64,000 bases of DNA, taken from Podaxis mareebaensis (lineage: Eukaryota > Basidiomycota > Agaricomycetes > Agaricales > Agaricaceae). The stretch is from positions 1 to 64,000 of the forward strand of contig JAEUWP010000556.1 in NCBI GenBank assembly GCA_018524725.1. The letters run 5' to 3'. The position numbers and the translations under genes are program-made. The notes below the pieces were generated by a model. The model did no database searches. It saw nothing but the letters and a program-made list of their open reading frames with translations, and had not been told where the DNA came from. Shown here piece after piece: positions 57,143 through 64,000 of this stretch. How positions within the stretch are numbered: position 1 is the first letter of the stretch; each line of letters begins with the position of its first letter.

Positions 57143-60100
57143 TTCAGCATTTACTACTCGGTCTTGACTGACATTTTTCTTTTCATTTCTACCTTCTGTT
57201 CCATGCATGCGGTCATGTTTTCTCTCTTGTCTTTCGCATTACGTTGGATCGATATGTTCGAGATGTCTCGATGCCTGTTCATCCATTTACCATAGTTTTT
57301 CACGATAAGTTTCTTTGATTATGTTGTATGATACGCTTGATCTTTTGGGTGGAATACCTTCTTAATTATATCATTACCTTAGTTACCCTCGAAAATCTCT
57401 ACTCTCTTCTGTTCTTTTACGCAACTCGTGTTGTATATATCTCGCCTTGTCTGTAGCTCTGACATTGAATATTTATGGTTTCTGTTTCCGTTTATCTGCC
57501 ATTGACGTACATCGACCACCGAAAGCTAACGTGCAGCTTTGTCTTGTTGGGAGATGTGAGAACGAGACAAGTGAACGTCGCTTAGACGGACGCCCCTCGT
57601 TGAGGCCGCGACGGAGAAGGCGTCCAGTTGTGATGGCCCTCATCTCTATCGGATCTTAGATAATCCGAAACTTGCCATGGCCCTGTAACAGAGCACAGCC
57701 GACAGAATCATGCACACGCGTACAAGGCGGCACGCGAACGGCCTTCAAAGTTCATACGCAACATCACGGAAGCCACGAGGCTCACTGACTTCTAAATCAG
57801 GTGCGCAAAGAAGCGAACGCCTTGACGCCCGAGAGCTCCGTAATCCTTTATGAGAAGTGACAGGCGGGGATATCGAGTTTGATGGGCACTGGTTATTTGA
57901 CGTTTGCAGAATTGTATTGTTGCCGTGGTGCTCTGGGTACCATCAGTTTGTGGCGCTTAGTGATGGCTGTGGTGTTTTAGTTTTCTGAGGGTTGATGCAT
58001 CGTGAGATGTGGAGGCGAGTAAGATGGTATTAGGCACTGGAGGGTGCATAGGACCGATCATGCGGGAGCTCCCGAATCTTTGGACGATGCTGCGCATCAT
58101 GCACCCGAAGTGAGCTGAATGGGAGGTACAATATTAGTAGGGGGCATGAGCCCCCGAGGTCGTCATAGCGCCAAAGGGCTCAGAGCCATCGACCAAATTA
58201 TCGCTAAAGCAAGGGTTTGACGCTATGGCGGGATGTCAGAATCATAAATGATCGCAGAAGCGTGATGGCGCTCCTGATGAGTTGTTGGATGAACGAATAT
58301 TAATGAATCTTCGATGCAAGAATAGGTTTTGATCAAATGGTGGTGCTTCCATGTCTGTGTGTCCGTATCATGTGGATATAGCCAGGTCCACAATCCTCTC
58401 GAGCGTGGCCCTGAGAAGGAAGCCAGCGGGGCCCCCGAAACTTGGGGTGGACGAGTCTGGAAAATGGAGATTGAGGGTCACTAGGGGTCACCACAATCTG
58501 ACATCTGGGCATTGCTGCAAAATATAGTGTTCCAAGAAAGAGGTGCGAGGGTGAGATTTTTATGCGAGTGACTGATGATGGTCTACAGGGAGACAGCGTG
58601 GTCTTACCTTGGGGTGATACGGCCAGAGCGCGGAGTCGAGCTCAATGTGAAATCACTGGCCTCGTATACTTCGTCCGACTTGACATGTTGTGGCATGAAC
58701 TTAGATTAGATACCCCTCCTCGGCAGAAGGTCAAGAGGGAGCAGGATATTTCGGTGCGTAGGACAATAATCGTGGTTCTGTCGCCCTTGCTCAATTGCAA
58801 TAGGATGGAGGGAAAGGGGTCACAATTGGATGGTGTAGCGATTATGGCCAGGAGTAATACCTAAGGAATTGTGGCCACGGTGCAAGTTCTAAGTCTAATG
58901 TTTTGCCACTGGGTGGCGACCTCGTGGCCATACTCTTGTGCAGATCTTTGTGCAGATCTTTGTCAACGGTGGTGATAATGAACCAGAATTTTGCCATGGG
59001 CGTTGTTGCCACCAAAACTCGTGACTGTTGGCCAGCTTTTTGTTGCTTTGTGCGAGTGGAATCAACTTACGTTCGACTATATGCGCGGAACCAGTGACAA
59101 ACAGAAGTTGAGTTGGAAAACTCTGATCCTCCTTACTCATCAGCGTTCTGCGAGTGGAAGCTGAGAGACATGGTGAACGCTTCTGCCAAGCCGCTCTACT
59201 ATATACCATAATTGATGTGGTTGCATGGTACTCGACCAAGACTCTGATAGATGTTAATGATTTCTTTTCCGCCCCATCCAGAAAAACTGATCGCAAGGTC
59301 TAATCTTGCCAAGATGAATTGGATGGGTTATCGCAGGTTCCCAAGAGCTCGCCCAACAGAGAAGATGGCAGCACCACGTAACAAACTGAATGAAGCTGGT
59401 GTGGAGATAAAGTTGACTCCTCTTGTGAATGGGGAGTAAAGAGGATTGATGTCCGCCTTTCCGGTTTTGATGTGAAGCGATTGAAGAATCAGGCGCACGC
59501 ATACAAACCTCAGCAATTAGCATTTATTCACTAACAAAAATCGGCCTGCCCCAAAATTTGCATTCACAAAACAGTCTGCGTGGTTCATCAGTTGCCTTCA
59601 AGCGGTCCTAACATAAGCTTGCAGATAATACGATGCATGAGCTCAATAATCGGAGTCCTCATCTCTCCACCATAGAGTGATCCCGTTGAACCTTCTCATG
59701 TGCTTACATGTGCCTGAGCTCGGAGATAGGGAGGAAATCATATTCTGTTCGTGTCGTTGATGAAGTGGGAGTACGAGGTTGCGTTTGGTTCGGTGCACAC
59801 TAGTAACAACCCGGAGGTGGATCATGATCATCGCACTCCTTCTCTGGATCCACCATTTCCCCTAGTCGTATGGCAAACCATCTTCACTGTCAGGTTCTAC
59901 TGAAATACCATTCTACGCATTCTTTCCTCTCTGTTACTTTTCAGACCACCCAACATGCAAGGACCGGAATACAAGCCACTGATGCAGTGAGGCTTGGGGC
60001 CAAATACCTCGAGTAGAACGCACGTGTAGACATACTCATCTAGGCCGTTGAAAGCCAGGCAGCCGTGCCCCAATCGAGGCGTCATTGCAACACGGCCCTA

Positions 60101-60686
60101 TGTGGCTTCTCTTCCTTTCTGTTTCTCACATCCACACATATCCGTATGGACACCCATCATTTGATGTTCTCAGGTGTCAATATACCCATTTCACTCCACT
60201 CTCAGCCTCAGATCTCTCTCGCCACCCTGTGTCTGTTTTCTTAAGTTCCGGCAACAATGATATACCATCTGCATCTGTATGCAATTGTTGAATTGAATCT
60301 CAAGGGGTACCAATGCTTTCACCCGCAATATCCGTCATCATCTAAATCTTGTGCTCCCAGCTCTTAACTCAGTGCCATGCTGGCTCTAATATTGACCCCG
60401 GATACATACCTTAAAGTGGGGATCTCCTTAAGCGGGGATTTTTCATCGCTATGCCACCCCCGCACGGCTGAAAGCCTGGAAGGATGAAAAGCTGGTGTTA
60501 GTTTGTTGCCAAGAAGAAAGTATGAAAAAGTGATCTCGATATGATACGAGAGTGTGACTTTGGATTTTAACATCTAATGTCTGATTAACGCAGTACAAAG
60601 TCCCAGAGAGACGTTTCACCATCCTGTTCCTACCCATTCAATGATACTTTCATTGCGGCCTTCGTATTTAAGGCCTCACCTACACT
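57143..60686. other. Gene-free 3.5 kb
   Basis: The left part is the STE12 3' flank. The rest has only short frames without domains. A 12-bp unit (GTGCAGATCTTT) is tandemly duplicated near 58938-58962. I see no RNA gene. Confidence 0.55.
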
Positions 60687-63018
60687 TCACTGCCACCACT
60701 GCCCAGTATTGTCCCATAAATCAAACTGCTCCTCGTGATATATCCTTTCTCCTTCAGCCAGATCGATTGCTCTGAATTCCTGGTAGTATCCTGATTCTAA
60801 ATTTATCTCCCAGTACCAGAAAATCGACTTGGAGTCATGTCCCATGCGGTATAATCCAGAAATGATGTGGTCCTGAGATTTGCCAAGGAAAAACGACTTG
60901 AGCCAAGCAGCGAAATTAGGGTAATATGGCCGTATGATCCCCAATTGTTGCTTCTGTGCAATTGCCTGCAGAGGCCATGAAAAAGAGCTCTCACTGTCTC
61001 ACAGAGGATTGGCTCACCTTTTGGAACTCAGTGGTATCAAACCTTGAAAATTCATCAGGGAGAAGCCGAAAGAGCTGAGTTCCACCAATTACTTTGGAAC
61101 GGCCAGCATATCCCCAAACCGAGAAGCACAAAAAGCCAACATGCCCGGCATATAGGCTTGTCTTGGCACATAAGCTCTTGCGAAAATCAACGTGACACAG
61201 TTGCTGCTGCAACCGAGGGTCCAGGCTAGGCGAGTCACAAAGTTCCAGACATACTCCGTGAAGAGAGTCATAGACCTTTGCTTTGACAACGGAGTTGACC
61301 AGTTCACTTGTATAGGGATAGGAAAGGGAGGAAGCCGAATCAGGCACACAGGGTGCCAGGACAATATCTAAGTAAGCGCCATGTTTATAAATATGGGCAA
61401 AAATTCAAGCCAGAGCTCAGAAACTCACTTGATCCTTGTAAGGAAAAACTCTCTTGATATTTGAGCTGGAGTTCAAGACAATGCTTGAACAAGGCGCGGC
61501 GCATAACCGGAGAGGTGACACAGAAGTTCCCTGATCGTGTTGGATCGACAAGGAAATCATAAAACGATTTGTGGTAGAATGAGATCGACCCCCCAAGCTG
61601 AGAACACACAAGAAGCCACAACTCCTGAATGACCTTACGGCTCGCATACTGGAATGGGCGGCTCTTATCGACATTATCGTCAAGCTTCAGGGGTTCGCCA
61701 CAGTCATGAAACTGGAGTATGGCGCTCAGCTGGTTACAGATGGATCCGAAGTCGAGCCTGGACACCCCCAATACATTGCTTTGATATATTACACCAAAGG
61801 ACCGCGGTGTGTATCGCCGGTGGCATACAGAGGCGAACAGGAGGTTAACTGCTGGAAGCATCTGCACAGGGATGCGCTGCATTACTAGCGTGTAGAATGC
61901 ATCCAACTCTGCAAAGGGATATTTGGAAGTTGTGTTGGTAGAATGATTACCGGCTTTGCGATTTGAGACGACAGCGAGCACGGCGCACAATGACTCTTCA
62001 GGTCCAGGTGAGCCAGGCTGGGAAAGGAACCGAAGGAGTGTTGCTGGGTATACAAACAAACCACCTGAGGCATCCACGAGTGACTGGATGACAGCGTCAG
62101 ATGGCCACGGAGACTCCATTGAGATGTTATGACGTCGGAGAATATTCTTGAAACCAGACCGAAGGTAAAGCTCGATTTCACCATTGGCTTCACGTGAGAT
62201 AGGAAGAACGACCTTGTGACATAGTGCGGTAATTTCTGGTTGAGCAAATGTTGTCTCGATATGCGGTTCGGGACGAGTGAAAAAGGCCCAGCAGAAGGGA
62301 GTGTTGCCGTCGCGAGCTGCATTGGCAATAATTTCGATGATCTCACACTGTGCATCTGCACTCTCGCACTCGTCAAGCCCGTCAATGAATATAGGCACCC
62401 TGTTCCCAATTCCCTTCCCACTCCTCTGCAATTCCTGTAATGGTTCAACGATCAAACCTCGGAATTGTGATGCCATCGCTTTATCGAGAAGCGTCTTATC
62501 GAGGCGGACTCGCTGCTCGACAAGATCACGGTACTGAGGGAATTCAGTAGAGAGCTGGTATGTGATTGTTGGGAAGAAGTGGGTAGGTTTGTTCCGTCCA
62601 TTTACTGAGAAGAAGAAAGCTGCCCCAAGCCTTCCTCGAGTTCTTAGCTCTTCCACACAAGTCTGGGCTACCGCAGATTTACCAACTCCAGCTGGCCCTT
62701 TCATCCAAAATAGTGGCAAAGGTGTGTCACCGATAGCAGGGAGTGCCCAATGCAAAGTGTCCTCAACATATTGCACACGAGTCCCAGGGAAACATTTAGG
62801 GGGTGGATGACGGGCGGAGGAGTCATGTGCAGCACTGGGAGTAGATGCCTCAAGCAAGATATCAATGCCTGAATAATGCGGATCTCAGTTCAGCTACCCA
62901 CTCAAGTCTCATATTGGCTGAGCTTACCCGTTGGTCTGCCTGAGATATTGATTAGCTGTTTGTCTTTGAATTGAGATCTGGTGATCACTATATTCTGTGC
63001 GTTGGGAAATATAGACAT
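60687..63018 (-). CDS. NACHT-domain NTPase (STAND class)
   Basis: Four exons (63018-62928, 62868-61429, 61367-61018, 60965-60687) close at 719 residues. The N-terminus carries the segment common to Agaricomycete NACHT proteins: FPNAQNIVITRSQFKDKQ, IDILLEASTPSAAHDSSAR and PPPKCFPGTR. The NTPase has Walker A GPAGVGKS, RGRLGAAFFFS, Walker B PIFIDGLDEC and the sensor-like CWAFFTRPEPHIE. It is followed by the helical, winged-helix-like DASGGLFVYPATLLRFL region and SFYHKSFYDFLVDPTRSGNF. The last ~210 residues have no WD40, TPR or ankyrin repeats and end in an aromatic-rich tail. STAND NTPases work as signal-triggered switches in fungal incompatibility and defence; the role here is inferred. The ATG at 63018 precedes the conserved segment. 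An in-frame ATG at 63192 would add 58 residues. Confidence 0.91.
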
Positions 63019-63913
63019 TGGATCCAAACTCAGGGATTTGAAAATGGGGTGGAGAAGAGGGCTATCAGCTATGCATGCATAAAAGACTATGCTGAATCCT
63101 AAACTTGGTATTCGTACTGACAGGACCACATGGTACCAGGTGTACAGTGTGCCCCGGTGCTGCCAAAATGTTGATCTCGGGCTCTGAATCATTAGTCGTT
63201 ACCGTGCGCTTCTCTGGTTGGGAGTCAAGGTTCCTATATTCTAAGGAGTGAATTATATTGAACTACTAGTCCTGATTCAAACCAGAGTCCAAGTTGAAAT
63301 ATGTGAATTTACGTATGAAATAGAGAATAGGTGTCGTGAACTTGGGGAACAACAAAATTAGCAATCACGAAACGAGTGTCAAACTAATGATTGTGAATAA
63401 ATAAGGAATGCCTGCTCTATCATCGACATTCTGCTCTATCATCAACATTCTGCTCTGCAGAAGTTCTTCGCATCAAAAGATAGTACTCCACCAACAGGTT
63501 TCATTTATTGGATCGTGATGCTGCTATGTTCGGTCTTATTGAGCCGCCGTGGCTATAGATATGACATCGATAACTCTCACACTATCCCAGATACTCTCCA
63601 GCCCCCAGAAGGCGGCTGCAAATACACTAGCATTGACGTTCCACTCGTTTTGTTCCAGAAGCATGGGAAGTAGTGATCTGAGCAGCAGGCGTTGCAAATA
63701 TGCACTTGAATGCACCTATTCTTCGTAAGTCCTTTAGAGCCAAGCCAAGGGCTATTTGTGCCCGGCGCTGCGTCAGGAGATAAGCTTCTGGCACATCCAC
63801 ATGCAGATCCGTTCCTATATTAACTCCCTTCACACCTACATCCTTTCAAGTCCATATTTTTGTTTATACTGAATCTGACTTCGGGCGGCTGCGCCGATCT
63901 GGGACTTCTATGT
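63019..63913. other. Intergenic with a short tandem repeat
   Basis: About 900 bp including the NACHT promoter side. A 19-bp unit, TGCTCTATCATCRACATTC, is repeated twice and a bit near 63413-63455. A 68-codon minus-strand frame at 63833-63627 has no recognisable features. Confidence 0.5.
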
Positions 63914-64000
63914 CTAAGCTCTAGTGGCCTTGTAGATGCGGTTGTAGAGAGTATCGTCAAGGATGGTGGTAATAGGTGCCAGGGTGAACATGGCGTAGAT
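63914..64000 (-). CDS. C-terminal end of a gene that leaves the window
   Basis: The minus strand is open from the window edge for 28 codons to a TAG at 63916-63914. It reads YAMFTLAPITTILDDTLYNR then IYKATRA. The ordered, non-repetitive composition suggests the last exon of a real protein, but the piece is too short to identify. Confidence 0.4.
   Translation of the reverse strand: MYAMFTLAPITTILDDTLYNRIYKATRA

Noticed and set aside
1..64000. CRISPR array, operon or bacterial-type ribosome binding sites
   Set aside because: None seen; gene structure is that of a fungal nuclear genome.

Overview
The window looks like nuclear DNA of an Agaricomycete (mushroom-forming basidiomycete). Protein-coding genes are split by many short GT-AG introns, mostly 45-70 nt. 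The lineage-typical families are present: DUF6533 seven-helix proteins, a NACHT NTPase, an MLKL-NTD-type helical domain fused to a TKL-like kinase, and secreted DUF5648 repeats. Conserved eukaryotic genes (VPS36, Misato/DML1, STE12, a WOPR factor) lie between lineage-specific ones. All exon models here were built by eye from splice signals, reading-frame closure and family conservation. Where every exon phase closes I say so.

Layout. 0-3.7 kb: AT-rich, repeat-derived DNA with a broken retrotransposon gag-like frame (minus strand) and a decayed direct duplication. 3.8-12.8 kb: a tail-rich single-pass membrane protein (-), a disordered protein ending in a rhodanese domain (+), VPS36 of ESCRT-II (-), and a second signal-peptide/TM protein (+). 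13.5-19 kb: a same-strand cluster of three secreted DUF5648-repeat genes plus one decayed copy. 19-22.4 kb: no supported gene. 22.4-27.2 kb: a 15-exon gene for a 1274-residue protein with an N-terminal MLKL-NTD-like helical bundle, an apparently active kinase and a conserved uncharacterised C-terminal domain. 29.5-30.7 kb: Gti1/Pac2 (WOPR) factor. 31.3-33.4 kb: Misato/DML1. 34.2-35.8 kb: 2-oxoglutarate/Fe(II) dioxygenase. 36.2-37.8 kb: DUF6533 membrane protein 1. 37.9-38.5 kb: small secreted cysteine-rich ORF and an intron-containing tRNA-Lys(CTT). 38.7-40.4 kb: alpha/beta hydrolase. 40.6-42.6 kb: disordered 604-residue protein (-). 43.0-44.6 kb: DUF6533 membrane protein 2 (-). 46.8-47.6 kb: single-exon hypothetical. 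47.6-52.9 kb: gene-free. 52.9-57.1 kb: STE12-type homeodomain/zinc-finger factor. 60.7-63.0 kb: NACHT NTPase (-). 63.9-64 kb: 3' end of a gene that leaves the window (-).

The genes do not form one pathway. The most interesting part is the kinase at 22.4-27.2 kb, whose architecture recalls vertebrate and plant MLKL necroptosis effectors but keeps all canonical catalytic motifs. The NACHT protein at 60.7-63 kb is a second candidate immune or cell-death component in the same window. The two DUF6533 genes are inverted paralogues with the same 13-exon structure, including an identical 10-nt microexon.
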